Positions 1 to 6,840 of a DNA stretch of 36,375 nt are shown in pieces (the stretch's first letter is position 1; every line of letters begins with the position of its first letter). Source of the DNA: an uncultured bacterium (lineage in GTDB: Bacteria; Bacteroidota; Bacteroidia; Bacteroidales; Bacteroidaceae); the NCBI GenBank assembly GCA_945829425.1, contig CALZUQ010000027.1, forward strand, positions 1-36,375, given 5' to 3'. Below the pieces are notes generated by a model. That model had not been told where the DNA came from, did not search any database, and saw only the letters and a list, made by a program, of their open reading frames with translations. The translations under genes were made by a program, and so were the position numbers.

Positions 1-204
1 GTTGCTCAGGAACTTATAAATAAAGTTAAATCAAAGTGTTGCGGAATTAAGGTTTTTTTCTTCTTACCAAAGAAAATATTTACACCAAGGAACCTCTTTT
101 CCAGAAGAAAGTCCACACTTTTATATACACAGGTGAGTTATATAAATACTATAGCACCAAAGCCTATGGAGGCATATACCTTTGAAACTCCACCACATGC
201 ATAG
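1..204 (+). CDS. possible 3' end of a gene cut by the window edge
   Basis: Frame 1 is open from the first base to a TAG at 202-204, giving 67 residues with no internal stop. No in-frame ATG lies near its beginning, so it could only be the tail of a gene that starts outside the window. The peptide is basic and I recognise no family. The stretch is AT-rich and an open frame of this length can occur by chance, so this is a weak call. Apart from it and the promoter at 238-270, I see nothing else in bases 1-370. Confidence 0.2.
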   Translation, partial: VAQELINKVKSKCCGIKVFFFLPKKIFTPRNLFSRRKSTLLYTQVSYINTIAPKPMEAYTFETPPHA

Positions 205-237
205 AAAACAAATCTTTTTAAAAAAATACCATGTTTC

Positions 238-270
238 CTTGGATATTCCAAAAATTGTTGATACTTTTGC
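238..270 (+). promoter_or_regulatory. Bacteroidota-type promoter of the lipoprotein gene
   Basis: CTTG at 238-241 is followed by 20 bp and then TACTTTTGC at 262-270, a near-consensus -33/-7 pair for the Bacteroidota primary sigma factor. Transcription would begin near 277. This rules out the upstream in-frame ATG at 182 as the start of the next gene and supports ATG 371, leaving a leader of about 94 nt. Confidence 0.7.
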
Positions 271-370
271 AGTCAAATACATGTCTCTCAGGAAAAACGC
301 CTCTACAGGAGCTTTTACAGAGTACAAGCCTATAATCAGAATAACAGAACCCACATCATTAAATAACATT

Positions 371-1033
371 ATGAAAAATCATAAGAAACTCACCGCAAGA
401 CGTTCGTGCCACATACATACTTGTATTGCCACTATATCCCTTGCTATGGCATTTACAGCATGTCAAAACAAAACAACAAACAACGACTCTGCAACAGATT
501 CCCTTGCTGCTATAACGGAGTACTCAGACAACACAGCTGAAATACAAGCATCTAACAAGCCTGACACCATGGAGCTTAGAAAATTTGTAACACTAATGTA
601 TGAAGATATTCTCAAACAGTATACCACCGACAAAGAGTATGATGTAGAGCCAGAAGAAAAATACATGTCTGAGACATATAAAAAACTCATAGAAGAGGCA
701 GATAAAGTAGAAGAAGAAACTGGCACACATATATACGGATGGCAATGCAGCCCGTGGATTCTCGCCCAAGACGCCAACAACCCCGTAGCTACTGTGCTTA
801 AAGTTTTTATGGAATCTGCAGAGAAAGGAAAGGTAGACGTACTGATTCATGACGGAAAAGAGTTAGACGACAGAAAGGTGAGAGTATACCTGACAAAGGA
901 GTCCGGAGAGTGGAAAGTATATGACTTCATAGGCACGGAGTCTGCCGACTATGCCCCAACATATTGTGAGCGTCTGAAGGAAGAGATAGAAGAAGCAAGA
1001 CAGAACAAAAATAACGCTCAACACTATATATAA
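371..1033 (+). CDS. lipoprotein of unknown function (DUF3828-like)
   Basis: A 220-residue protein with a basic N-terminus, a hydrophobic stretch and a lipobox ending FTAC at Cys31, so it is probably lipidated and membrane anchored. A Thr/Asn/Asp-rich linker follows. The remainder is an acidic, helical domain, then a strand-rich part ending in a KVRVYL...GEWKVYDF pattern. That pattern resembles the small NTF2-like/DUF3828 lipoproteins of Bacteroidota, but this family assignment is tentative. The frame is open upstream to 182, but the promoter at 238-270 makes ATG 371 the sensible start. The stop codon TAA lies inside the first unit of a 20-bp tandem repeat. Confidence 0.75.
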   Translation: MKNHKKLTARRSCHIHTCIATISLAMAFTACQNKTTNNDSATDSLAAITEYSDNTAEIQASNKPDTMELRKFVTLMYEDILKQYTTDKEYDVEPEEKYMSETYKKLIEEADKVEEETGTHIYGWQCSPWILAQDANNPVATVLKVFMESAEKGKVDVLIHDGKELDDRKVRVYLTKESGEWKVYDFIGTESADYAPTYCERLKEEIEEARQNKNNAQHYI

Positions 1034-1064
1034 CCTTAACGAATTATATATAGCCTTAACGAAT
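1025..1064 (+). repeat. two 20-bp tandem repeats overlapping a stop codon
   Basis: Units 1025-1044 and 1045-1064 differ at one base (TATATATAACCTTAACGAAT and TATATATAGCCTTAACGAAT). Both contain the CCTTAAC core found in arrays elsewhere in the window. The lipoprotein stop codon (1031-1033) is inside the first unit. Confidence 0.85.
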
Positions 1065-1101
1065 TTCCTCAGCGAACAAAAAATAACCCAACATTATCAT
1101 T

Positions 1102-1653
1102 ATGAGGAAGAAATCAAGAGAAATGGACAGCCAATGGGCATTGGAGGTAATGAATAAGGCACCATATATCACAGTAAGTTTCACGCTCCCCAGTGGCACA
1201 GCCTACGGCGTGCCACTGTCTTTAGCCTCCAAAGACTCCACAACATGGTACTTCCACGGAGCCTTGGAGGGTGACAAACTCGACGCAATAAGACAAAACC
1301 CGGAGGTCTGCCTCTCTGCCGTAACAAGATGTACACCTACCGTAGGACCGCGTGACGGCTCCTTCACCCTACAATATAAATCGGCAGTAGCATTTGGCAG
1401 GGCAAAGATTGTAGAAGACGACGAGGAGAAGAAGGAGGCTTTGCGCATAATATGCCAGCGCTTCCTCCCAAACCACATGGAAGCCTTTGAAGCCTCTATA
1501 GCGAGGAGCCTTTCTCGCACCGCCGTAGTGCGCATAACGCTCTCTGCCCCTCCTACAGGAAAACGTAAGCAGTATGACAGTAACGGCGAGGAGATGAAAT
1601 ACGGAAGGATGGAGACTTGTTCTCTGGACCCACTGACCGAAGCAGCCTTGTAG
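1102..1653 (+). CDS. pyridoxamine 5'-phosphate oxidase-fold flavin-binding protein (NimA-like)
   Basis: A 183-residue protein starting MRKKSREMDSQWA. The body (GTAYGVPLSLASKDSTTWYFHGA, then KLDAIRQNPEVCLSAV) matches the split-barrel PNPOx family that includes nitroimidazole-resistance-type and other FMN-binding proteins (COG3467 type). In this family the YGVPLS and WYFHGA strands line the flavin pocket, and the following helix carries an N-P-x-V-C-like turn. The length of about 160-185 residues is normal. Family members bind FMN or haem and may reduce small substrates; the actual substrate cannot be read from sequence. It lies between a lipoprotein and a sulfur-relay oxidoreductase on the same strand, with an 85-bp gap before the latter. 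Confidence 0.82.
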   Translation: MRKKSREMDSQWALEVMNKAPYITVSFTLPSGTAYGVPLSLASKDSTTWYFHGALEGDKLDAIRQNPEVCLSAVTRCTPTVGPRDGSFTLQYKSAVAFGRAKIVEDDEEKKEALRIICQRFLPNHMEAFEASIARSLSRTAVVRITLSAPPTGKRKQYDSNGEEMKYGRMETCSLDPLTEAAL

Positions 1654-1738
1654 GCAAAGCCGTAAGGCGATATGCGAAGGGATGTAGTTTAGAGAACCTA
1701 CCTATACTATCAAAACTAATACCACAAAACCACCTAAT

Positions 1739-4204
1739 ATGGAAAGAAAAAGAAAGAAATACCTCATAGTTGGAGGTGTAGCAGGCGGAGCAACAGCAGC
1801 AGCACGTATCAGAAGACTTACAGAAGAAACAGAGATTGTGCTCTTTGAGAAAGGAGAGCATATCTCATATGCCAACTGCGGACTGCCATATTACATCGGC
1901 GGCGTTATAGAAGAGCGTGAACGCCTCTTCGTACAGACACCGGAGGCATTTGGAAAGAGATTCAATATAGACGTTCGCACAGAAAGCGAGGTAACAGCTA
2001 TAGACCCATTGAAAAAGGAGGTTACAGTACACACTGCCGACGGAAGAGATTATACTGAGGAATATGACAAACTCCTCCTCTCGCCAGGAGCATCACCTGT
2101 AGTTCCTCCGCTACCAGGAATAGACGGTCAGGGAATCTTCACTCTCCGCAACGTAAGCGATACCGACCGCATAAAGAATTTCATGACCTCACGCAACGTC
2201 AGGAGAGCCGTAATAGTAGGAGGAGGTTTCATAGGCCTTGAAATGGCAGAAAACCTGAAACATTTCGGAGCGGAAGTGGCTGTAGTAGAGATGGCACCAC
2301 AAGTTATGGGTCCCATAGACTTCTCTATGGCTGCCATAGTACACGAACACCTGCAGCAGAAAGGGGTGAAACTGTTCCTGCAACAGGCGGTAGAGAGATT
2401 CTCACACTCCGAGGGTGAGGTATCAGTACACTTCAAATCAGGCATAACGCTAAAGGCTGACATGGTACTCCTAAGCATTGGGGTAAGGGCAGAAACACAC
2501 CTCGCACAGGAGGCTGGACTAAAGCTCGGAGAGATGCGCGGAATATGGGTCAACGAGTTCCTGCAAACTTCTGAAGAAGATATCTACGCTGTAGGAGACG
2601 CTATAGAGTACCCCCACCCTATTACAGGAAAGGCATGGCTGAACTTCCTCGCCGGACCAGCAAACCGTCAGGCCCGCATCGTGGCAGACAATATGGTAAT
2701 GGGAAACAGCGTAAAATATGAAGGGGCTATAGGAACGGCAATTGCCAAGGTCTTCGACATCACGGTAGCTTCTACAGGACTCCCCGCAAAACGCCTGAAG
2801 CAGATGGAGATACCATACCTCTCTGCCACTATTCATAACGGCTCCCATGCAGGATACTACCCTGGAAGCCTTCAGATGGATATCAAGATAACGTTCTCTC
2901 CTGAAAACGGAAGACTCTACGGCGCACAGATAGTAGGCTATGACGGCGTAGATACACGTATAGACCAATATGCCCTCGCCATAAAACGTGGGGCTACCGT
3001 AGAAGATCTTACCCGTCTGGAACATGCCTATGCCCCTCCTTTCTCTTCTGCCAAAGACCCTGTTGCCATTTCGGGATATGTAGCAGGAAACATCTTAAGC
3101 GGGAAGATGCTACCCATATACTGGCGTGACATACAAAACGCTGAGAAAGAAAACGCACTACTCATTGATGTACGTACACCCGACGAGTATTCCTTAGGCA
3201 CAATTCCAGGAGCCGTGAATATACCTCTTGACGATATTAGGGAGCGCATGGCTGAGATACCAAAAGAGCGTGTGATATGGCTGTTTTGCGGAGTGGGTCT
3301 GAGAGGGTATCTGGCATCAAACATACTCCGGGCTAACGGGTATGAGAAGGTGTATAACCTCATAGGCGGACTGAAGACGTACAAAGCGGCAACGGCAGAG
3401 ATAGCCACACCTCACAACTTTGACATCTGCCACCCCCACACCACATGCTCCTCATCGGCATGCTCATGCGAAAAGAAGGTGGTAAAGATAGATGCCTGCG
3501 GAATACAATGCCCTGGACCGATACTCAGAATGAAACAGGCTATAGACACCCTCTCTGTGGGAGAGACGGTAGAGGTACGCGCTACAGATGCCGCATTCCC
3601 TCGCGATGCCGAGGCATGGTGCCGTACAACAGGCCACAAGTTCCTCGGAAGCCGCTCTGAGGGCGGCATACACATAGTAGAGATAGAGCGGTTGTCACAC
3701 TGTGGAGTTTCGGAAAAGTCTGCCGCTCCAGCAGAACAGGGAAAGACCCTGATTCTGTTCAGCGATGATCTGGACAAGACCCTGGCCACCTTCGTCCTGG
3801 CCAACGGAGCCGCCGCTACAGGAAAAAAGGTGAGCATCTTCTTCACCTTCTGGGGACTGAACGCCATCAAGAAACGCCATAAGCCAAAAGTGGAGAAGGA
3901 CATATGGGGCAGGATGTTCGGATGGATGCTGCCATCGGACACCACTGGGCTGAAACTCTCGAAAATGAACATGATGGGCATCGGCTCCAGGATGATGCGC
4001 TTTCTGATGCAAAAGAAGGGGGTGGACTCCTTAGAGGCTCTGCGCCAGCAAGCCATCGACAATGGGGTGGAATTCATAGCCTGCCAAATGTCGATGGACG
4101 TGATGGGCATCAAGCGTGAAGAACTCCTCGACCATGTGAGCATTGGCGGTGTGGCCACCTACATGGAGCGGGCGGAAAGGGCAAACGTCAACCTCTTTAT
4201 CTGA
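1739..4204 (+). CDS. FAD-dependent CoA-disulfide reductase-like oxidoreductase fused to rhodanese, TusA and DsrE-like domains
   Basis: An 821-residue, four-module cytosolic protein. Residues about 8-450 form a pyridine nucleotide-disulfide oxidoreductase: an FAD Rossmann motif (VGGVAGGATAA), an active-site Cys47 in YANCGLPYY as in CoA-disulfide reductases and NADH oxidases, and a second NAD(P) motif (VGGGFIGLEMAE). Residues about 470-550 are a rhodanese domain with catalytic Cys517 (LFCGVGLRGY). Residues about 581-650 are a TusA-like sulfur carrier with the CPGP motif at Cys591. Residues about 668-821 are a DsrE/DsrF-like (DrsE2) domain. The architecture is known in Bacteroidota and suggests reduction of a per- or disulfide substrate with the sulfane sulfur passed along Cys517 and Cys591. 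The substrate is not known. The gene ends just before the hairpin that marks the left edge of the accessory island. Confidence 0.9.
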   Translation: MERKRKKYLIVGGVAGGATAAARIRRLTEETEIVLFEKGEHISYANCGLPYYIGGVIEERERLFVQTPEAFGKRFNIDVRTESEVTAIDPLKKEVTVHTADGRDYTEEYDKLLLSPGASPVVPPLPGIDGQGIFTLRNVSDTDRIKNFMTSRNVRRAVIVGGGFIGLEMAENLKHFGAEVAVVEMAPQVMGPIDFSMAAIVHEHLQQKGVKLFLQQAVERFSHSEGEVSVHFKSGITLKADMVLLSIGVRAETHLAQEAGLKLGEMRGIWVNEFLQTSEEDIYAVGDAIEYPHPITGKAWLNFLAGPANRQARIVADNMVMGNSVKYEGAIGTAIAKVFDITVASTGLPAKRLKQMEIPYLSATIHNGSHAGYYPGSLQMDIKITFSPENGRLYGAQIVGYDGVDTRIDQYALAIKRGATVEDLTRLEHAYAPPFSSAKDPVAISGYVAGNILSGKMLPIYWRDIQNAEKENALLIDVRTPDEYSLGTIPGAVNIPLDDIRERMAEIPKERVIWLFCGVGLRGYLASNILRANGYEKVYNLIGGLKTYKAATAEIATPHNFDICHPHTTCSSSACSCEKKVVKIDACGIQCPGPILRMKQAIDTLSVGETVEVRATDAAFPRDAEAWCRTTGHKFLGSRSEGGIHIVEIERLSHCGVSEKSAAPAEQGKTLILFSDDLDKTLATFVLANGAAATGKKVSIFFTFWGLNAIKKRHKPKVEKDIWGRMFGWMLPSDTTGLKLSKMNMMGIGSRMMRFLMQKKGVDSLEALRQQAIDNGVEFIACQMSMDVMGIKREELLDHVSIGGVATYMERAERANVNLFI

Positions 4205-4320
4205 CCCTCGCCCGAAGGGGCCATCTGCGCATAGCAAAGAACGCCCCGGGCAGGAGACAGGCATGATGAGAAAATGCTTCGACCTGTACGGTTGAGGAGT
4301 ATGCAGACGGATGAGGTTGG

Positions 4321-4367
4321 AAGCCAGTACCTTGCTGTAGCAGCAGACTTGTGCAAGGTACTGGCTT
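4321..4367. terminator. perfect 15-bp inverted repeat between convergent genes
   Basis: Arms 4321-4335 and 4353-4367 (AAGCCAGTACCTTGC and its exact complement) surround a 17-nt loop. The hairpin sits between the end of the rightward 821-residue gene and the end of the leftward membrane-protein gene, where a bidirectional terminator would be expected. Neither side has a good T-run, so it may be a factor-dependent terminator, an mRNA 3'-end stabiliser, or a boundary site of the island. Confidence 0.55.
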
Positions 4368-4371
4368 GAAA

Positions 4372-4396
4372 AGTTAAGGAGTTAAGGTGTTAAGGT
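4372..4396 (-). repeat. 8-bp CCTTAACA/CCTTAACT-type array at a gene 3' end
   Basis: On the minus strand three CCTTAAC cores follow each other at 8-bp spacing. The TAA of the first core is the stop codon of the 65-residue membrane protein (4392-4390), so the array begins inside that gene. Confidence 0.8.
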
Positions 4397-4587
4397 TCAC
4401 GTTCTTTCGCCTTATAGTGATAGTCTATACCTATCAGGCTGCCCACGAAGGTGAGTATCTCGCCGAAGGCAGCAAGCACGGAAGGGTCTATGACCCCCAT
4501 GGGCGGTACGAAAAAAGCTATCGTGATAAGCACAGCTCCGAATATTACGAGAGCATAAGCCATAAAGGGTTGGATATTCTTTTTCAT
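4390..4587 (-). CDS. small two-helix membrane protein (holin-sized)
   Basis: A 65-residue protein with a hydrophobic segment at about residues 8-29, a short PPMG turn, a second hydrophobic segment at about 37-53, and a charged tail (YHYKAKEREP). Size, two-helix topology and company (an M15 peptidase and DUF5675 protein in the same island) fit a holin or holin-like protein. No sequence signature proves this, and it could equally be a general small membrane protein. It lies downstream of the DUF6266 gene on the same strand, separated by a terminator and a heptamer array. The last codon and stop (CCT TAA) come from an intergenic repeat. Confidence 0.65.
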   Translation of the reverse strand: MKKNIQPFMAYALVIFGAVLITIAFFVPPMGVIDPSVLAAFGEILTFVGSLIGIDYHYKAKEREP

Positions 4588-4597
4588 TTTTTTTAAA

Positions 4598-4645
4598 GGT
4601 TTCAGGTTTCAGGTTTCAAAAGGGTTTCAGGAGGGTTTCAGGTTT
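4598..4645 (-). repeat. degenerate 7-bp CCTGAAA array
   Basis: On the minus strand the stretch reads as repeated CCTGAAA with some interrupting bases. It fills the gap between the DUF6266 terminator and the 65-residue gene, immediately upstream of that gene's start. Its orientation follows the direction of transcription. Confidence 0.8.
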
Positions 4646-4663
4646 TAAGAGGTTAAAAAATAT

Positions 4664-4693
4664 GGGGTGCAGGTTTGCTTCTTCCTGCACCCC
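4664..4693 (-). terminator. intrinsic terminator of the DUF6266 gene
   Basis: A perfect 10-bp stem (GGGGTGCAGG / CCTGCACCCC, arms 4664-4673 and 4684-4693) with a 10-nt loop starts 5 bp past the DUF6266 stop. Read on the minus strand, it is followed by ATATTTTTT, a proper T-tract. Confidence 0.85.
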
Positions 4694-4698
4694 TTTCG

Positions 4699-5829
4699 TT
4701 ACTCAGTGTCAGGCATTTCTCCGGCGTCAGCCTGGAAGAGTGCCGTAAGCTCGATGTCAGAGTTCATCACCACCGTACGCTTGGCATTCGTGTCGTTGTC
4801 ACTCCATTTCTGGAAGGTGTATCCTCCGTTTGCCACAGCCTCTATGCTTGCCGTAGTGCCGTCGTCATACTCTCCGGCTCCCGTCACCATGCCACCCTCT
4901 TCAGGCGAAGCCTTCAGCGTCAGCATGCGCTTTACGGTTGTCTCCTCACCGTTGTCTGTGTCACCTGCCGGAGCGCCGAGCATGTCGTTCTCCGGCTGCA
5001 GGAATGCGCTGTTGCTTCCTCCGTAGCTGTTGCACGCCTTGCGGTATGCCACCTCGCCCATATAGTCAGGCGCGATGCTGTTGTTGTCTATGAGGATCTG
5101 CGTGCTCACCTTCGTCTTGCCGTTGACGTTACGGCTGTGAACCCATGCGAAGACACCGTCGCCCTCATCGTCGCCATGTCCGAGAACACCGTCGACAGAG
5201 GCGAAGCCCACCTTGTTCGCGAGGTCCCAGAGCTTCACGCCCGACTCCTTGTCGAGTATGACATAGCTTGCGCCGAACTGGCAGTACGGTATGTGTGTCT
5301 CAGAGTTTATGCGCTGCATGATGTCGTAGAACGAGATCTGGTCGCCGTAGTCGTAGTCAGCATTGTTGTCCACTACAGCCTGGGAGAACTGCGCCACCGT
5401 GGTGTCCGCCGTTATCACAAGCCCTCCGAGAACGATGTCCGTAACGCTGTCGCTGCCCTCGCCTGCGGTCACTATAGAAGGCAGAGACCCCTGCGTAATC
5501 TGGTAAGGAGCCGCTATGCATCCTCCGCCGTCAGCCTCCGTCTTGGTGAGATAGACAGGAGCCGAAGAGTTGTTGACCTTCACGAACATGTTGTAGTCGC
5601 TCTGCGTGGAGGACTTCTTCTCAAAGGCGTTCTTCAGAAGCGGTGATATGCCGGAATACATGTGTATGATGTTCACCCACTTCATACGCTGTCGCTGCTG
5701 ACGCTGCGAGCGTGAGTTCCTGACGTTTGTCACCTTCTCCGACACTACCGTCTGACCGTTTACCGTCTTGAATGTCAGCTGACCTACCGAACCGGTCATT
5801 TTCTTTATTATTCCGTTTAGAATAGCCAT
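4699..5829 (-). CDS. DUF6266 family protein with C-terminal InlB-like repeat
   Basis: A 376-residue protein. The N-terminus (MAILNGIIKKMTGSVGQLTF, then a KTVNGQTVVSEK segment and a basic Arg/Gln-rich stretch) is the conserved start of DUF6266, a Bacteroidota family without known function. Residues about 302-366 form a divergent InlB B-repeat/Flg_new-like module (Gly-rich turn, GYTFQKWSD, then a TVVMNSDIELTALF strand), usually found in extracellular adhesive proteins. There is no signal peptide, lipobox or T9SS tail, so export, if any, would need lysis or another route. It has its own promoter (6071-6103), a leader of about 235 nt and an intrinsic terminator. It is divergent from the replication/lysis genes of the island. 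A structural or released protein is possible but is only inference. Confidence 0.82.
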   Translation of the reverse strand: MAILNGIIKKMTGSVGQLTFKTVNGQTVVSEKVTNVRNSRSQRQQRQRMKWVNIIHMYSGISPLLKNAFEKKSSTQSDYNMFVKVNNSSAPVYLTKTEADGGGCIAAPYQITQGSLPSIVTAGEGSDSVTDIVLGGLVITADTTVAQFSQAVVDNNADYDYGDQISFYDIMQRINSETHIPYCQFGASYVILDKESGVKLWDLANKVGFASVDGVLGHGDDEGDGVFAWVHSRNVNGKTKVSTQILIDNNSIAPDYMGEVAYRKACNSYGGSNSAFLQPENDMLGAPAGDTDNGEETTVKRMLTLKASPEEGGMVTGAGEYDDGTTASIEAVANGGYTFQKWSDNDTNAKRTVVMNSDIELTALFQADAGEMPDTE

Positions 5830-5983
5830 TTTCTTTCCCCCCGTTTGTTCAACCAGTGAGGGGTTCTGGGAAAAAATGAGTAATGTTTGGTCACTGATCG
5901 CTCTCTTCCCGCATGGTGTCGTCCTTTCCCTTTCAGCTCCCTCGTCCTGTCCTTCGGGTTCCCATTCTTGTCCGCAAAAAAAT

Positions 5984-6016
5984 GGGACTTACTTGGGACT
6001 CACTTGGGACTTACTT
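5984..6016 (-). repeat. three 11-bp tandem repeats in the DUF6266 leader
   Basis: Units 5984-5994, 5995-6005 and 6006-6016 read GGGACTTACTT, GGGACTCACTT and GGGACTTACTT on the plus strand. They fall inside the predicted 5' leader of the DUF6266 transcript, where they read AAGTAAGTCCC. They adjoin a possible stem formed by TCCCATT and AATGGGA. Confidence 0.85.
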
Positions 6017-6070
6017 GGTACCTGCGCCCCCTTGCGTGCGGACGGAAATCGTGAGTTTTTCAATGACGTT

Positions 6071-6103
6071 GCAAAGGTACTGCTCTTTCCATGACACGGC
6101 AAG
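6071..6103 (-). promoter_or_regulatory. promoter of the DUF6266 gene
   Basis: On the minus strand CTTG (6103-6100) is followed by 20 bp and TACCTTTGC (6079-6071), a near-perfect Bacteroidota promoter. Transcription should start near 6064, leaving about 235 nt of untranslated leader before ATG 5829. Two operator-like direct repeats lie immediately upstream. Confidence 0.75.
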
Positions 6104-6143
6104 GGTTGTCCCGAAATCCGGTTACGGTTGTCCCGAAAATCGG
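6104..6143. promoter_or_regulatory. pair of 18-bp direct repeats upstream of the DUF6266 promoter
   Basis: GGTTGTCCCGAAATCCGG (6104-6121) and GGTTGTCCCGAAAATCGG (6126-6143) are direct repeats with starts 22 bp apart, about two helical turns. They abut the -33 box of the leftward promoter, the position expected for an activator binding twice on the same face of the DNA. The regulator is unknown. Confidence 0.6.
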
Positions 6144-6152
6144 ATATTTTAA

Positions 6153-6300
6153 ACCTTAACCTTGACGTTAACCTTGACCTTAACCTTGACCTTAACCTTG
6201 ACCTTGACCTTGAAGCTTGAAACCTCCTGAAACCTGAAACCTGAAACTTGAAACCTGAAACCCCTCTGACACCTTAACACCTTAACACCTTAACTCGTTA
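6153..6300 (+). repeat. composite array of 6-, 7- and 8-bp repeats
   Basis: Three blocks lie end to end: CCTTAA/CCTTGA hexamers (about 6154-6212), CCTGAAA-type heptamers (about 6217-6262) and CCTTAACA octamers (about 6272-6295). The octamer block starts a 46-bp segment (6271-6316) that recurs at 19108-19153 with two mismatches. Confidence 0.85.
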
Positions 6301-6340
6301 ACTTTACCACTTTCGCCCTGTTCCGACGAATGAAAAGTCT

Positions 6341-6411
6341 GTGTTATAATAATGTTTTTTTAAAAGGATAATATTTATAAATAATAATAATAATTACACA
6401 TTATTATATAC
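6341..6411. other. very AT-rich spacer in the divergent control region
   Basis: About 70 bp of almost pure A and T, including runs of ATA/AAT triplets, ending abruptly at a CGTGCGCGCG stretch. It lies in the 1-kb gap between the two divergent arms of the island. It could be an easily melted element or a nucleoid-protein site, but nothing more specific such as clear DnaA boxes is visible. From here to 6490 I see no gene. Confidence 0.4.
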
Positions 6412-6490
6412 GTGCGCGCGATAGAGAAGTTCTTTTCCTCAGTGACACCGCTGCCGTCTTTTTCGCCTGCTACGGTAGGAAAGGGGTGTT

Positions 6491-6520
6491 GTTAAGGTGT
6501 TAAGGTATTAAGGTGTTAAG
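6491..6520 (-). repeat. CCTTAAC-type array in reverse orientation
   Basis: GTTAAGGTGTTAAGGTATTAAGGTGTTAAG-type sequence, that is, CCTTAAC octamers read on the minus strand. Together with the forward octamers at 6272-6295 it forms a potential long-range inverted repeat of about 17 bp with a 200-nt loop. Confidence 0.8.
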
Positions 6521-6567
6521 ATATTGATTTGGTTTATATGGATCCTCCTTATCAGTCTTTGGAGTTA

Positions 6568-6645
6568 TTTTCGGTTCAAATTGTAAGTTAAAGAGGGAGT
6601 ATAGTGGGCTACATGACCGATTTAACTTGCGATTTGAGCCGAAAA
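6568..6645 (+). other. long stem-loop, 25-bp stem with only G-U mismatches
   Basis: Arms 6568-6592 and 6621-6645 are complementary over all 25 positions if G-U pairs are allowed. The three DNA mismatches (positions 9, 11 and 18 of the right arm) are all G opposite T, so RNA from the plus strand pairs fully while minus-strand RNA would have A-C mismatches. The loop is 28 nt. An outer stem (TCTTTGG near 6556 with CCAAAAGA near 6649) may extend it. No T-run follows, so it is not a plain terminator. It may be a structured RNA or a DNA element such as a replication or recombination site. Confidence 0.65.
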
Positions 6646-6724
6646 GAACCCAAAAGATGGCAAAACGTCACCCACAATTAAACCACTTTTGACGGAGGGA
6701 ATTTAAAGAACCCACCTTAAGGTT

Positions 6725-6737
6725 TTGACAGTGTCAA
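6725..6737. promoter_or_regulatory. 13-bp palindromic operator candidate
   Basis: TTGACAGTGTCAA is a perfect palindrome around a central G. It is centred about 30 bp upstream of the -33 box of the rightward promoter at 6759-6791, a typical place for a dimeric activator or repressor. Confidence 0.5.
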
Positions 6738-6758
6738 CGTAAGAAAAATGACAAAATA

Positions 6759-6791
6759 TTTGGTGGTATGAAAAAATTGGTTTACCTTTGC
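6759..6791 (+). promoter_or_regulatory. rightward promoter of the island
   Basis: TTTG (6759-6762), 20 bp, then TACCTTTGC (6783-6791): a consensus Bacteroidota promoter. Transcription would begin near 6798, just ahead of the inverted repeat at 6811-6840, the 33-residue ORF and the 188-residue gene. Confidence 0.8.
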
Positions 6792-6810
6792 ATTTGTTAT
6801 CGGATTTTTC

Positions 6811-6840
6811 TAAGGTGGGGAATTAATAGACGCCACCTTA
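6811..6840. promoter_or_regulatory. 8-bp inverted repeat just after the transcription start
   Basis: TAAGGTGG (6811-6818) and CCACCTTA (6833-6840) are exact complements 14 bp apart, at about +14 to +43 of the rightward transcript. A third copy of CCACCTTA is at 6712-6719, upstream of the promoter. The arrangement suits either a repressor acting at sites on both sides of the promoter or an RNA hairpin in the leader. Confidence 0.5.

Noticed and set aside
182..370. N-terminal extension of the lipoprotein reading frame
   Set aside because: A near-consensus promoter (238-270) lies inside this stretch, and the signal peptide with lipobox begins properly at ATG 371.
3412..4158. Long open frame on the minus strand opposite the TusA/DsrE part
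   Set aside because: The plus-strand frame contains clear domains; the antisense frame shows no motif and no promoter.
4675..5646. Long open frame on the plus strand opposite the DUF6266 gene
   Set aside because: It has low-complexity Val/Arg-rich content typical of a shadow frame; the minus-strand frame has a recognised family, promoter and terminator.
5876..6152. Short plus-strand open frames in the DUF6266 leader region
   Set aside because: They cross the 11-bp repeats and the leftward promoter, have no promoter of their own and no recognisable protein features.
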